A stretch of DNA of 64,000 bases from CBDBKL01 sp965116215 (GTDB lineage Bacteria > Bdellovibrionota > Bdellovibrionia > Bdellovibrionales > JAKFYE01): the NCBI GenBank assembly GCA_965116215.1, contig OZ220494.1:1760587-1824586 (forward strand), read 5' to 3'. Positions 9,568 to 18,765 of the stretch are shown one piece after another; within the stretch, counting starts at the first letter, position 1, and each line of letters opens with the position of its first letter. Position numbers and translations under genes: made by a program. The notes beneath the pieces were generated by a model. The model was given only the letters and a program-made list of their open reading frames with translations. It was not told the origin of the DNA and did no database searches.

Positions 9568-9942
9568 ATTTTTTATTTTAATGAGTCTAAGAGATAATTC
9601 TAAGGATTAAGTGATAGTTTTGTCATTGGTCTAGGGCTTGTATTTATTATTGGGTTCCGAATTTTCAACTCCTGTCTTTCGGTATGAGTCAAAGTCAGAT
9701 TTTATGAATTTAGAGGAATAGACAAAGAAACTTTTTATTTCCACCCAGAAGAATGTGAGAAGAGATTGAATCTCTGATTAGCATTGTTAATGCAGGCATT
9801 CCATTCACGCCTAGAAGAATGTGATTTGAGATGGAATCATGAACATGAAAATATATACATACCTATTACTATTAAAAATACTCAGGAATAATCCTCTTAG
9901 TCTGTCTTGGGCCAAATACAAAGTTATTAAAGTGTCAGATTT
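9568..9942. other. Intergenic region with an imperfect direct repeat
   Basis: This 375-base non-coding stretch lies between two minus-strand genes. It contains two related segments of about 32 bases, at 9742-9772 and 9806-9838, sharing AGAAGAATGTGA and GAGAT.GAATC. I see no gene, RNA or convincing terminator. The promoter of the lspA-like gene should lie near 9568-9650. Confidence 0.5.
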
Positions 9943-11442
9943 TTATTCTTTTCTAACGTAGAAGAGAGGGCTAAAGTCTCCATTCATAGGAGGAGTGTAA
10001 CCTTTAACCCTTTTATTAATGATAGCGACTTGTGTGTTATACCAGAGAGGAATTATAGGTAGGTCTTTATATACAATTTCTTGGACCTTCATGTAGTGTT
10101 GAATGCGTACAGCTTCCTGTTTTATTTTTAAACCGTTTTCCAAAAGCAGATCTAGCTCGGGATTTGAATATCTCCCTCTATTTCTGCCAGGTGGTAATTC
10201 TTTTGTATGATAGGCTATACGATAAATATCAGGATCAGTCGCACCCACCCACCTGGACATGGCCAGTTGAAAATCACCTAACTTTAACTGTTCCAAAAAT
10301 GTACCGAATTCAAGACTTTGAATCTGTGTATCAAAGCCCACGGCATTGAGTTGGTTCACTATAACTCGCCCTATTTCAATGGCTTCTCGTGAATTTGATG
10401 TTTTTAACACAACTTTAAAACCTTTAAGATTGTGTTTATTCATTAAAGCTCTTGCTTCATCGGGTTTGAAATGTGGCAAAGGTAGACTTTTATTATGAAA
10501 AGGATTGTTGGGCGGCAGAATAGATGTTGCAGGACTCCCAAGCCCCTCCAATTTGAAGTCGATAATTTCTTTTCTGTTGATAGATAGGTGTAGGCTTTTT
10601 CGGACATCATGTTTTTTTAATATCTTATCCTGAAGGTTGACTAAAATATAATTCATCGAGGGCCCCGGATATTTAAAGACCTTATAATCATCGTTGTTTT
10701 CAAAAAATTTGACCTTGGAGGAGGAAATTTGAGATTGAGCGATATCAAGCCCCCCTTTTCTAAGTTTTAAATACCTTGTGTTATCATCTTTAATGATTTT
10801 TATTTGAACCCCTGTGGCTTTAGGGATGAGAAAGGGGTGATCTTTTCTAGAGAGAAGTAGGATTGCATTTTGTGTTTTTTCTTTGATAAAAAAACTTCCT
10901 GTCCCTATGGGGTGTTCTCCGAAATCTTGGCCAAGTTCTATGAGTTCTTCTTTGGGGAGAATTTTTAAAAGACTGAGATCAATAAGAAAATTAGCCGAAA
11001 ATTCTTTGAGAGAGATGGATACTTGAAATTCTCCTGTTGGTAATAGATCAATCTTTATATTTTCTATAGGTGTAAGAATAGAGCGTAATGGAACTTTCTT
11101 GTCACGGTAGGATTGAAAAGAATAAAGAAGATCTTCTTTATTGAGTTGACGTCCATTTGAGAAAGTCAACCCTTTATGAAGAATAAAGGTGTAGGTCTTA
11201 TTTTTGTACTCCCATGATTTAGCAGCATCACCAACGATTTTTAACTCAGGCCCTAGGCGAACGAGGGAGTTAAAAATAAGCTGAGTTATTCTTTGTTCAT
11301 TGGCCCCAATGGCAAATCTCGGGTCTAGTGTTTTTGGACTATTTTCAATGGCTATAACAAGGTAGGGGCTAGAGTGCTTTTTTGTACAACTCATTGTGCA
11401 AAAAGAGAGGATTAAAAAGAAATATATATGTATATGATGCAC
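9943..11442 (-). CDS. ABC-transporter substrate-binding lipoprotein, family 5 (OppA/DppA type)
   Basis: This 499-aa protein belongs to the extracellular solute-binding family 5, which captures oligopeptides or related ligands for an ABC importer. It begins with a lipoprotein signal ending in CTMSC, so the mature protein is probably anchored through Cys19. Family hallmarks are visible: KTLDPRFAIG near the N-terminus, then AKSWEYKNKTYTFILHKGLTFSNG, and near the C-terminus ADP-like TDPDIYRIAYHTK and LPIIPLWYNTQ. The start codon is a GTG. No permease or ATPase genes are next to it, so it is an orphan binding protein here. Ligand unknown. Confidence 0.9.
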   Translation of the reverse strand: MHHIHIYFFLILSFCTMSCTKKHSSPYLVIAIENSPKTLDPRFAIGANEQRITQLIFNSLVRLGPELKIVGDAAKSWEYKNKTYTFILHKGLTFSNGRQLNKEDLLYSFQSYRDKKVPLRSILTPIENIKIDLLPTGEFQVSISLKEFSANFLIDLSLLKILPKEELIELGQDFGEHPIGTGSFFIKEKTQNAILLLSRKDHPFLIPKATGVQIKIIKDDNTRYLKLRKGGLDIAQSQISSSKVKFFENNDDYKVFKYPGPSMNYILVNLQDKILKKHDVRKSLHLSINRKEIIDFKLEGLGSPATSILPPNNPFHNKSLPLPHFKPDEARALMNKHNLKGFKVVLKTSNSREAIEIGRVIVNQLNAVGFDTQIQSLEFGTFLEQLKLGDFQLAMSRWVGATDPDIYRIAYHTKELPPGRNRGRYSNPELDLLLENGLKIKQEAVRIQHYMKVQEIVYKDLPIIPLWYNTQVAIINKRVKGYTPPMNGDFSPLFYVRKE

Positions 11443-11770
11443 TCTATATCCTTAAAATTTTCTTCTTTTTAAAGAGTTTATAAAACTTTTTATTCAGAAT
11501 CTATTGAAAAGACTGTGTCTCTCCTATTCTGACGAAAGAGAGAATCATTTTTCTATAAAGTGTTGATCTCTGCAACGAATAAAATATCTTTCTATTTAAT
11601 AGGAGGAGCAAAAGTATCAGTGCAGATGAAATGGATTTAATGAGAGTTTGTTATATCTTTCTGGATTTCATCACATGCTTAGGGGAATATGCAGGTCAAA
11701 GTAGATTTCTTCAGGGGAGTTGGAAAGCCTTAGGGGTTTTAAGTAGAGGGGCCGATAGCTAAGTTGGTGA
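11443..11770. other. Intergenic region, nothing recognised
   Basis: A 328-base AT-rich stretch separates the two minus-strand genes and should hold the promoter of the binding-protein gene near its left end. A strong-looking AGGAGGAG purine run occurs near 11600 on the plus strand, but every reading frame behind it closes within a few codons, so I do not call a gene. Confidence 0.4.
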
Positions 11771-12970
11771 TTAATAATTACAGAATACTTCTTCTTTCTC
11801 AAAGGCTCGCTGTAACCATTTTGCCTCTTGTTCCTTGTCTTGAAGAACCCCTTTTCCATATTTATACATATGCCCTACCTGAAACCCAGCATTAATGTGA
11901 CCTTTGAGGGCTGCTTTTTTAAACCAATAAAAAGCCTTTTTAAAATCTTTTTGGCCTATCAATCCATAATAATACATTCTTCCAAATTGGAATTGAGCCT
12001 CTGCATGACCTCTTCTTGCTGCCTCTTTAAAAAAGTTAAAGGCTTTTTGATGATCTTGTTTTATGCCCCCTATGCCATTTTGATAAACTAAGGCCAATCG
12101 AAACATATCTTCCGGTGTTTTTATAGACTGATCCAGCTTGTTGCGTTCTTGGGATTCAGATTGTATTGAGCCTAAGTAGGTCCCGCTTTCTTTTTCTAAG
12201 AGGTTCCTATACCGTTCAATAAGATGTTTTAACCTATTAATAGATATGGCAAACGTATGATATATGTATGGACCATGTCGATTGTGTTCATGAAAAGAAC
12301 TTGCTTTAAATTGTATTGGTGGTCCAGACACTATTCCGATCACTTTCATAGCTGTGGATAGGACAGGAGCCCCTTTTGCCTCTTGGAGCATAGGGATTGT
12401 AGAGTGGAAAAGTTTATTTTCGATTTGAAGTTCAATAATTCCTTCGTGTAGGTATAGAGGTAGCTCTAATCCTTGTAAAGATTTGTTGAAAGTTGGAGGA
12501 CCTCTTATAATAAAAGTTAAAGCATTCAAGCCTTTGCGTATATCTAGTTCATTTCCAATGGTCAGGGGTTCATAGTGATTTCCAAATGTTTTTATAATAG
12601 CTAAATCATTTTTTGGATCGATAACAAGAACTTTTCCTAGGTCGTTGCCGTTGGCACTGCTAATATGTAATGTGATAGGTTCAGAAGTGATTCCCTGAAA
12701 AGTGAGTTGGTGGTGTTTGGAATTAGCTAGGTTAGGATATCTATTGAGCAAATCATTTTTAATGTTTTCATAACTGGTTACGAGTAAGTTTTCTGTGATA
12801 AAGAAGCCATTGCCATTATGTGTTTCATTATTGATAAAGGCCAATGAGGAGAGAGGGAGGTTGAGATCTTGCATCATACTTTGTGATGAGGATGTATAAG
12901 TATAAAAACAAGTCGGGATTATGAATATAAAATATTTTATCGAAAGCAGATTTTTCACCATTTTTTTCAT
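11771..12970 (-). CDS. Trypsin-like fold protein with lost catalytic residues and C-terminal Sel1 repeats
   Basis: An exported protein of 399 aa. The ATG at 12970 has a GAGGA ribosome site eight bases upstream; a TTG five codons earlier is possible. After a signal peptide, residues 40-215 follow the trypsin/DegP layout: NGFFITENLLVTSYENI matches the strand that carries the catalytic His, DPKNDLAIIK matches the Asp strand, and GAPVLS matches the nucleophile loop. The His position is Glu (about residue 68) and the Ser position is Ala (about 201), while the Asp is kept (about 122). It is therefore probably an inactive pseudo-protease. The C-terminal third holds about three Sel1 repeats, for example HAEAQFQFGRMYYYG, which usually bind proteins. 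I infer a periplasmic or secreted adaptor role. Confidence 0.75.
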   Translation of the reverse strand: MKKMVKNLLSIKYFIFIIPTCFYTYTSSSQSMMQDLNLPLSSLAFINNETHNGNGFFITENLLVTSYENIKNDLLNRYPNLANSKHHQLTFQGITSEPITLHISSANGNDLGKVLVIDPKNDLAIIKTFGNHYEPLTIGNELDIRKGLNALTFIIRGPPTFNKSLQGLELPLYLHEGIIELQIENKLFHSTIPMLQEAKGAPVLSTAMKVIGIVSGPPIQFKASSFHEHNRHGPYIYHTFAISINRLKHLIERYRNLLEKESGTYLGSIQSESQERNKLDQSIKTPEDMFRLALVYQNGIGGIKQDHQKAFNFFKEAARRGHAEAQFQFGRMYYYGLIGQKDFKKAFYWFKKAALKGHINAGFQVGHMYKYGKGVLQDKEQEAKWLQRAFEKEEVFCNY

Positions 12971-13374
12971 ATTCTTTTTCCTCAAAAGAGCATAAAATCA
13001 TTCTCTGATATTGAGATAAGGCCAAAGTACTTTAAATGCAAAAGGTAAACAATTTCAAAGGGTATAAAACTTTGACCTCTTGTATAAAGAAGTAAAAATT
13101 ATTACATAATGTTCTGTATGACTGTTTTATTTGTTGTTCTTGAAGTGAATCATTGTGGTCATTTTGATAAAACTATTTCATTTGAAAGCTCTCGTGAGCT
13201 GTAACTCCTATAGGCTATTAAAAGGGATTATGCTTTTTTAAAAAAAGGACTCTTTTGAAATAGTACCGTAAGATGAGGAATTACAGATCTTTATAATAGT
13301 ATTCATTGTTTTTATAGTATTGAAATGAAAAACATTCTAGTCATCCTATTTTAAACTCCATATACTTTTTAGTC
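12971..13374. other. Divergent intergenic region between the pseudo-protease gene and dacB
   Basis: About 400 AT-rich bases that must hold both divergent promoters. A consensus-like -10 TATAAT is present at 13292-13297 on the plus strand, but no good -35 sits upstream of it. A short perfect hairpin, AGCTC-TCGT-GAGCT, lies at 13187-13200. No gene seen. Confidence 0.4.
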
Positions 13375-14766
13375 ATGGTGATGCTCTACTCTCTTCTTGG
13401 CTTTCTTTTATTTTTTGAAACAACAAGTTTCGCAAATATTCAACTGAATGTAGAGAGGGCATTAGAGAAAAGTGGAGTTTCTAAGGAAGATTTGGGCATT
13501 GTTGTTTTAAATGATCTGGGAAAATCAATTTATTTAAACAATGAGAGCCAGCAATTTACGCCCGCTTCACTGACAAAAATTCTTATTGCCTATGCAGGGC
13601 TAAAGACTTTCCATGGTGGATATCGTTTTAAAACGCAATTGTATTTTAATGGAAATAAAAAAGGGTCTCTATGGAAAGGGCCTCTTTATCTCGTCGGCTT
13701 GGGAGATCCTACATTTACATCTGAGAGAATGTGGAACTTGGTGAATGATTTTAAGCGTTCGGGCGTTCAAGTTTTAAAAGGGGATATTGTTGTCGATGAC
13801 ACCTATTTTGATAGCAAGAGAATTGATTCTGGACGTGATGTTCGTCGTGTGAACAGAGCGTATGATGCTCCAATAGGGGGGGCATCTTTTAATTGGAACA
13901 CTGTGAATGTTTATGTCAGAGGGGCCCATCTGGAGCACTTGAAACCTAGAGTTTTTATTGATCCTTCCAATGAATATATCGTTGTGGAGAACCGTTTGAA
14001 AAATGGCAAAGAAAATATTCGCATCCAGAGAAAAGTGGTTAAAGGTAAAGAGGTTATAAGAGTCATAGGAAGTTACCCTACTTCAAAAGGTGAAAGTGTC
14101 TTTTATGTTAATGTGAAGGATCCTGTGGTTTGGACAGGTTATAATTTAAAAGCTTTTTTACAAAGAAGGGGTATTGTTGTCGAGGGAAGGGTTAAATCTG
14201 GGAAATGGGCAGGAGCGCAAGGAGAGCTTGTTGCAGAGGTACAGGGTCGCACTGTTTCAGAAATTATTTTTGATATGATGAAATTTTCTAATAATTTTAT
14301 CGCTGAAATGTTGACTAAAAATATAGGAGTTAAAAATAAAGGTCGACCCGGAACAATGAAGAAGGGTTTAAATGTGATTAAAGGTTTTTTGAAGCGAGAA
14401 GGCTTTTCAAGAGGGGATTTTAAAATAGTGAATCCATCAGGATTGTCGAAAAAAAATAAAATCAAACCTCTGGCTTTGGCAAAATTGTTATTTCAATTGA
14501 AAAAAGATTTAAGAATTTATCCTGAGTTTGCTCATTCTCTTCCTTTAGCGGGTCTAGATGGAACTTTAGAAAAACGTTTTCAAAACATATCCAAACATTG
14601 GCTGAGGGGAAAGACAGGTTTACTGGCGGGAGTTGTCGGCTTGGCAGGATATGTAGGGAATAAAGAAGGGAAAGTTAAAACCTATGTTTTTCTTTATAAT
14701 GGGCATGTCTCTGTCAAGAAAGCCTGGAGTCTTTTTGATTCTCTTGGGAAAATTTTAGCTCATTAA
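13375..14766 (+). CDS. dacB: D-alanyl-D-alanine carboxypeptidase/endopeptidase, PBP4 family (S13)
   Basis: A 463-aa periplasmic penicillin-binding protein that trims or cuts peptidoglycan stem peptides. A signal peptide covers about residues 1-20. The three active-site motifs are present: SLTK (Ser65, Lys68), SNN (Ser305, Asn307) and KTG (Lys413). The SLTK motif lies early and a large insertion separates it from SNN, as in the S13 family (PBP4/DacB). The length fits. It stands alone, about 2.8 kb upstream of the dcw cluster, with no operon partner. Confidence 0.9.
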   Translation: MVMLYSLLGFLLFFETTSFANIQLNVERALEKSGVSKEDLGIVVLNDLGKSIYLNNESQQFTPASLTKILIAYAGLKTFHGGYRFKTQLYFNGNKKGSLWKGPLYLVGLGDPTFTSERMWNLVNDFKRSGVQVLKGDIVVDDTYFDSKRIDSGRDVRRVNRAYDAPIGGASFNWNTVNVYVRGAHLEHLKPRVFIDPSNEYIVVENRLKNGKENIRIQRKVVKGKEVIRVIGSYPTSKGESVFYVNVKDPVVWTGYNLKAFLQRRGIVVEGRVKSGKWAGAQGELVAEVQGRTVSEIIFDMMKFSNNFIAEMLTKNIGVKNKGRPGTMKKGLNVIKGFLKREGFSRGDFKIVNPSGLSKKNKIKPLALAKLLFQLKKDLRIYPEFAHSLPLAGLDGTLEKRFQNISKHWLRGKTGLLAGVVGLAGYVGNKEGKVKTYVFLYNGHVSVKKAWSLFDSLGKILAH

Positions 14767-14825
14767 ATTTTTAAGACCTGTTTTGAACTCAGCGTATTGT
14801 GCAAGACAAATGCAGAAGGTGAGAT

Positions 14826-15362
14826 TTAGTTAAGACTATCTACATAGGCGATGTGGGGAAGATTTCTGTAATAGCCCTGATAATCTAAGCCAAACCCTAG
14901 AACATATTCATTGGAGATTTTAAATCCTACATAGTCTATTTTAATATTTGTTTTTAAAGCTAGAGGCTTTAAAAGTAGGGTGACAAGAGTGACCGATCGG
15001 CACCCTCTTGATTTTAAACTGCTGATTAAAAATTCCATGGAATATCCTGAATCGACAATGTCTTCTACAATAATAATGTCCTTACCCCTTACAGGATTCA
15101 TTAAATCCAATGTGATTCTTACTTCTCCAGTTGTGATGTGATCATTCCCATAGCTTGTGAGAGCCACAAAATCGCAAATGACATCTAAATCCATGTTTCT
15201 AATCAGGTCAGAGTAAAACATAAAGGATCCATTCAGAACACCAAGGACTATAGGAGTTTGGCCTTTGAACTGCTGAGTTAAAGATGTTCCAATTTCTTTG
15301 GTTTTTTTGTCTATTTTTTCTTTATCAATGAGGGTAGAGAATTTTATATTTTCCACTGTCAA
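14826..15362 (-). CDS. hpt: Hypoxanthine phosphoribosyltransferase
   Basis: This 178-aa enzyme attaches hypoxanthine or guanine to PRPP in purine salvage. The PRPP-binding loop is clear as IIIVEDIVDSGYS, and PIVLGVLNGSFMF and FVALTSYG match other type I PRTase landmarks. Length is typical. The start is a TTG with an AGGGAT ribosome site upstream. It follows tdk after only 10 bases, forming a nucleotide-salvage operon transcribed away from the dcw cluster. Confidence 0.93.
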   Translation of the reverse strand: MTVENIKFSTLIDKEKIDKKTKEIGTSLTQQFKGQTPIVLGVLNGSFMFYSDLIRNMDLDVICDFVALTSYGNDHITTGEVRITLDLMNPVRGKDIIIVEDIVDSGYSMEFLISSLKSRGCRSVTLVTLLLKPLALKTNIKIDYVGFKISNEYVLGFGLDYQGYYRNLPHIAYVDSLN

Positions 15363-15372
15363 CCTTTATCCC

Positions 15373-15996
15373 TTATGAATCTATGACTTCTGGAGATGAG
15401 TTAGGCTTTGTTGTACGGTTATCGGCCATCTTTTGCTTTGTGGATTCATCAGGACATTCATAGCAGGTTCTGCACCTAGCTTCATAGGTTTTAGCGTCGC
15501 CCACTAACAACGTTTGACGAGACTTTGAAAGTCTTTGTGTATACAATGCCGATTCCCCACAGATAACACATACAGCATGTTGTTTTATAACTTCTTCGGC
15601 AATGGCCATAAGGTGAGGCATGGGATCAAAGGGTTTGCCTTGCCAGTCCATATCCAGTCCTGCAATAATAACTCGAAGCCCTCTGTTGGCTATTTTTTTT
15701 ACAGTATCAATAAGGGAATCATCAAAGAATTGGCCCTCATCAATACCGATCACACGGGTGTCTTCATGCAAAAATTTACAAATTTCATCAGCCGATTTTA
15801 CAGTTATTGAAGGTAATTTTTGAAAGCTGTGAGAGGTCACATAATTTATATCGTATCGAGTGTCTTCTAAGGGTTTAAAAATTTGAATACTTTGTTTTGC
15901 AATTGTTGCTCGCCTCATTCGACGAATAAGCTCTTCTGTCTTGCCTGAGAACATACTTCCAACAATAACTTCTATTCGACCAGATGTTACTGACAT
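15373..15996 (-). CDS. tdk: Thymidine kinase (type II)
   Basis: A 207-aa cytosolic kinase that phosphorylates thymidine to dTMP. The Walker A loop is GSMFSGKTEEL near residues 12-22, the Walker B/DExx segment is IGIDEGQFF, and the C-terminal lasso and zinc site appear as CVICG followed by CRTCYEC. These are the defining parts of TK1-like thymidine kinases. It is the first gene of the pair with hpt. The start is the ATG complementing 15994-15996. Confidence 0.95.
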   Translation of the reverse strand: MSVTSGRIEVIVGSMFSGKTEELIRRMRRATIAKQSIQIFKPLEDTRYDINYVTSHSFQKLPSITVKSADEICKFLHEDTRVIGIDEGQFFDDSLIDTVKKIANRGLRVIIAGLDMDWQGKPFDPMPHLMAIAEEVIKQHAVCVICGESALYTQRLSKSRQTLLVGDAKTYEARCRTCYECPDESTKQKMADNRTTKPNSSPEVIDS

Positions 15997-16044
15997 AAGT
16001 ATGTCTCCCTTTTGGTTTTACTAAGGCTATCATAAGTGGAAAGA

Positions 16045-16094
16045 GGGGGACTATGGATGTTGCGGTGCAAATTTTTTAGTCCCCCTGTTTTTTG
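16045..16094. terminator. Inverted repeat with T tract, possible terminator
   Basis: GGGGGACTA at 16045-16053 pairs perfectly with TAGTCCCCC at 16077-16085. The 23-base loop contains its own small TTGC-GGT-GCAA hairpin. Six T residues follow on the plus strand. It lies between the zinc-ribbon gene and tdk, both on the minus strand, so on that strand it could end the zinc-ribbon transcript. The T tract is on the plus-strand side, however, so its direction is unclear. Confidence 0.4.
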
Positions 16095-16203
16095 CTCTGT
16101 TCTCCTCGTGTTCATTGGAACTGATATCACAATAGAATTTATCATCATCTCCTAGAGATCAGCTTAGGGTTAAGCGTATGCCGCATGAGAAGTTATAAAG
16201 GTA

Positions 16204-17214
16204 TTAAAATTTGTTAAGCTCTAAAAGAATTTGAATATCAGAAATGCCCTCTAGATATTCCGGGCTTTCAAAGAATCTGTAAATTGGATGGATCAGAAGA
16301 GGGGAGTTCTCAGGGAGTGAGACTTGAGGCAAAGGCTTCATAAAATAAATTGCAGATCCAGAGGGCACTGTCACTGTATTTTCAATTGGGACACTTAATG
16401 CCGCCTCTCCACTACTGTTCATTTCAAAGCGTGATTGTAAAGAAAAGTGTATTTGAGCGTGCCCGTCACGTGTTTTTGTGGCTTTGACTCGTAACCAAAT
16501 TCCATTATTTTCTCCAATAAGCTGGTCATAAATAAGATTCAAATCTCCCCTCTGAGATGGAGGAAGTGTATTTTGCATTGAAGGAGAGGCTGATAAAATA
16601 AAATGAGTGGGATTTTTTTTCAATTGAAGGAGTACATCTTTTGCACTTCGGAGTACGCCATAGGTATTTTGTAATTGAAGGAGCTGGTCTTCGAATTGAC
16701 TCCAATTTTCTGTGGGAAAAATAAAATAGTGAGCGACAAGACGAATGGGCTTTTCAGAGGAAGTTTTTGGATTTTTAAGAGTGGTCGTAGAGGATTTTTC
16801 CTTTGCCGAGTTCTGTATTTTTGTATTTTTTTTCAGAGAGAGTCCAAAGGCAGAAGCTTCTTGTTTTTGGGGAGATGTTTTATAAGCCGTAGATAGGCTT
16901 GCTGTTTTTGAGGGAGAGGGGCTGTCTGCCGTTTCTTTTTTTGTGCCTGTCGACGATGTAATGAGTTCAGATCTGGAATAGGAAACACGTTTTAAATGAT
17001 CCTCGCTCAGAAACGACATTTTATTTTGGCTCAAGACTAAAGAGAGAGTTGTAATAATAACGGCTAAGACAATGGACGCATGGACAGCAGGTGTTCCCTT
17101 GAACATCTTTCTTTGTAAAGGCTCTTGTGATGCAAAAGACTCCATGTCAATTCCGCAATTTGCACAATAACGGTCGTCCGGTTGTTCAAAATTGCATTTA
17201 GGGCATGTCAACAT
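16204..17214 (-). CDS. Zinc-ribbon membrane protein, 336 aa, function unknown
   Basis: The N-terminus is a four-cysteine zinc ribbon (CPKC at residues 4-7 and CANC at 17-20). A single membrane segment follows at about residues 44-63. Residues 70-150 are a Ser/Thr/Lys-rich low-complexity linker. The rest, from about 150 to 336, looks like a folded domain with strands such as RLVAHYFIFP and GIWLRVKATK. The expected topology is a cytosolic ribbon with the large domain outside. I recognise no catalytic motif. It is divergent from rsmH, sharing the 364-base region upstream of the dcw cluster. Confidence 0.7.
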   Translation of the reverse strand: MLTCPKCNFEQPDDRYCANCGIDMESFASQEPLQRKMFKGTPAVHASIVLAVIITTLSLVLSQNKMSFLSEDHLKRVSYSRSELITSSTGTKKETADSPSPSKTASLSTAYKTSPQKQEASAFGLSLKKNTKIQNSAKEKSSTTTLKNPKTSSEKPIRLVAHYFIFPTENWSQFEDQLLQLQNTYGVLRSAKDVLLQLKKNPTHFILSASPSMQNTLPPSQRGDLNLIYDQLIGENNGIWLRVKATKTRDGHAQIHFSLQSRFEMNSSGEAALSVPIENTVTVPSGSAIYFMKPLPQVSLPENSPLLIHPIYRFFESPEYLEGISDIQILLELNKF

Positions 17215-17578
17215 AGAAGCCCCTCCCTATTCTAAATCCCTGTTACAAATTTAACACGGCCCTCTTAAGAACAGAAAAATAGAACTCTAAAAATAACGCG
17301 GGGCGAGACCCCCTCTTTTGATTTGAAGAAAAAGAGGACTTTTTGAATGAGATTCATATAGGGCTAGTATTTTTTATCTATTGAAAATAAGGAAGTATAT
17401 GATTGTGTTTAAAATTGTTTTTCTTTAAATGAAATGGGTTTTTATGTGAGTCCATAGCTCTATGGTTTGAGCTGTTGTCTAGGGTTTTCAGTGATCCCAA
17501 GATCTCATACCAGATAACCCTCTATTGCTTGGGTTGTGTTGTCTGAGGTTTTGAGTGTTCCTTTTGGAGAGAGTTGTA
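17215..17578. promoter_or_regulatory. Divergent control region upstream of the dcw cluster, with a direct repeat
   Basis: This stretch separates the zinc-ribbon gene from rsmH. A possible sigma-70 promoter for the dcw genes is TTGAAT (17343-17348) and TAGTAT (17365-17370), 16 bases apart. Between it and rsmH lie two related 20-base segments, 17474-17493 and 17538-17557, sharing GTTGTCT and GGTTTT..AGTG (three mismatches), and a small CCATA-GCTC-TATGG hairpin (17452-17465). There is no mraZ gene here, and the repeats do not show the TGGGN spacing of known MraZ boxes. Whether they are operators is unknown. Confidence 0.35.
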
Positions 17579-18454
17579 ATGGATATTCATCATCCTGTGT
17601 TGATTAAAGAAATTATAGTCTCTTTAAAAAGTATGAACTTCTTTCCCCAATCTATTTTAGACGTCACATTTGGTCGAGGGGGGCATGCTTCAGCTTTACT
17701 TCATCACTTTCATAAAATGACAATAGATGCTTTAGATACAGATGAAGAGGCGATAACCTATGGAAATAAAAAATTTAAAAATGAAATTCAGCAAGGTCGG
17801 CTTCGGCTTTATAACATGAATTTTGCTCATGTTTTAAAAAAATTTAGCATGTCTTCGTATGATGCTGTCATTGTAGATCTTGGTGTTTCTTCACCACAAT
17901 TTGCTGTTTCTCAACGGGGTTTTAGTTTTCAAAATGACGGTCCATTGGACATGAGAATGGATCAAGCTCAAGAAATGACGGCTGCGGATATTATTAATTC
18001 AAGAAACCAAAATGAGTTGGTCACTCTTTTTCAAAAGTATGGTGATATTCATAAGCCTCATAGAGTTGTATCTGCCATTCTTAAGGCAAGACCCATTTTG
18101 ACGACATACGAGTTATCAAAAATTATTGCTTTTCATTCTCCAAGAAGAAAAAAAATACATCCTGCTACACAGTACTTTATGGCATTAAGAATTGCTGTAA
18201 ATAATGAGCTAGAGATACTTGAAAATTCGATTTATCAATTCATAAAACTACTGCGTGACCAAGGTCGGTTACATATTATTTCTTTTCATTCTTTAGAAGA
18301 TCGTACTGTAAAATATATTTTTAAGGCATTGGATAAAAAAGAAGGAAAGATTTTGACAAAAAAAGTGATTCGACCTTCCCGAGAAGAGATTTTAAAAAAC
18401 CCTCGGGCAAGAAGTGCAAAATTGCGGATTTTTGAAAAGAAGGATGCTATTTAG
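17579..18454 (+). CDS. rsmH: 16S rRNA (cytosine-1402 N4)-methyltransferase RsmH
   Basis: RsmH (MraW) uses S-adenosylmethionine to methylate C1402 in the ribosomal P site. The 291-aa protein opens with HHPVLIKEI, has the SAM-binding loop DVTFGRGGHASALL, and the family motifs DLGVSSPQF and RGFSFQNDGPLDMRMD, plus ISFHSLEDR near the C-terminus. I take the ATG at 17579 because GGAGAGAG lies just before it; a GTG eight codons earlier is less likely. It is the first gene of the dcw cluster here, since mraZ is missing. Its stop overlaps the ftsL start by one base. Confidence 0.95.
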   Translation: MDIHHPVLIKEIIVSLKSMNFFPQSILDVTFGRGGHASALLHHFHKMTIDALDTDEEAITYGNKKFKNEIQQGRLRLYNMNFAHVLKKFSMSSYDAVIVDLGVSSPQFAVSQRGFSFQNDGPLDMRMDQAQEMTAADIINSRNQNELVTLFQKYGDIHKPHRVVSAILKARPILTTYELSKIIAFHSPRRKKIHPATQYFMALRIAVNNELEILENSIYQFIKLLRDQGRLHIISFHSLEDRTVKYIFKALDKKEGKILTKKVIRPSREEILKNPRARSAKLRIFEKKDAI

Positions 18455-18753
18455 TGAATTGCAACTCTCTTCAACAGCTTAAACCTTTTATAAGTATACT
18501 CATTGTAGTTACAAGTTTATTTTCTATTGTTTTTTTGAAAATGGAAAATAGAAGATTAGGCTACTCTGTCCTTAAGTTATCTCGTGTTGAAAAACATGTT
18601 AAAGATGAAAAGCGTTTATTGAGTATGGAGTTTGCTAAACTGGTACGGCCAGATCGTATTGAAATATATGCGAAAACATTTTTAGATTTAAAAAAAGCGA
18701 CGAAAGGCCAGATTATTCAAATTTCAGGCCAAAAGTTGGCGTTCGTCCAGTAG
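18454..18753 (+). CDS. ftsL: Cell division protein FtsL-like
   Basis: A 99-aa bitopic membrane protein with a short cytosolic N-terminus, one membrane helix (about residues 13-30, FISILIVVTSLFSIVFL) and a periplasmic heptad-rich helix ending in a conserved-looking ARPDRIE-like stretch (VRPDRIEIYAKTFLDL). FtsL joins FtsB and FtsQ to activate FtsW-FtsI at the septum. Sequence conservation in this family is poor, so the call rests on size, topology and its place between rsmH and ftsI. The start is a GTG overlapping the rsmH stop. Confidence 0.8.
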   Translation: MNCNSLQQLKPFISILIVVTSLFSIVFLKMENRRLGYSVLKLSRVEKHVKDEKRLLSMEFAKLVRPDRIEIYAKTFLDLKKATKGQIIQISGQKLAFVQ

Positions 18754-18765
18754 AAAAAATGAGAT

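Noticed and set aside
11590..11640. AGGAGGAG ribosome-site-like run that might start a small gene
   Set aside because: All frames behind it stop within a few codons.
11671..11859. 62-codon minus-strand open frame at the end of the pseudo-protease gene
   Set aside because: It overlaps the 3' end of that gene in another frame and has no ribosome site or domain.
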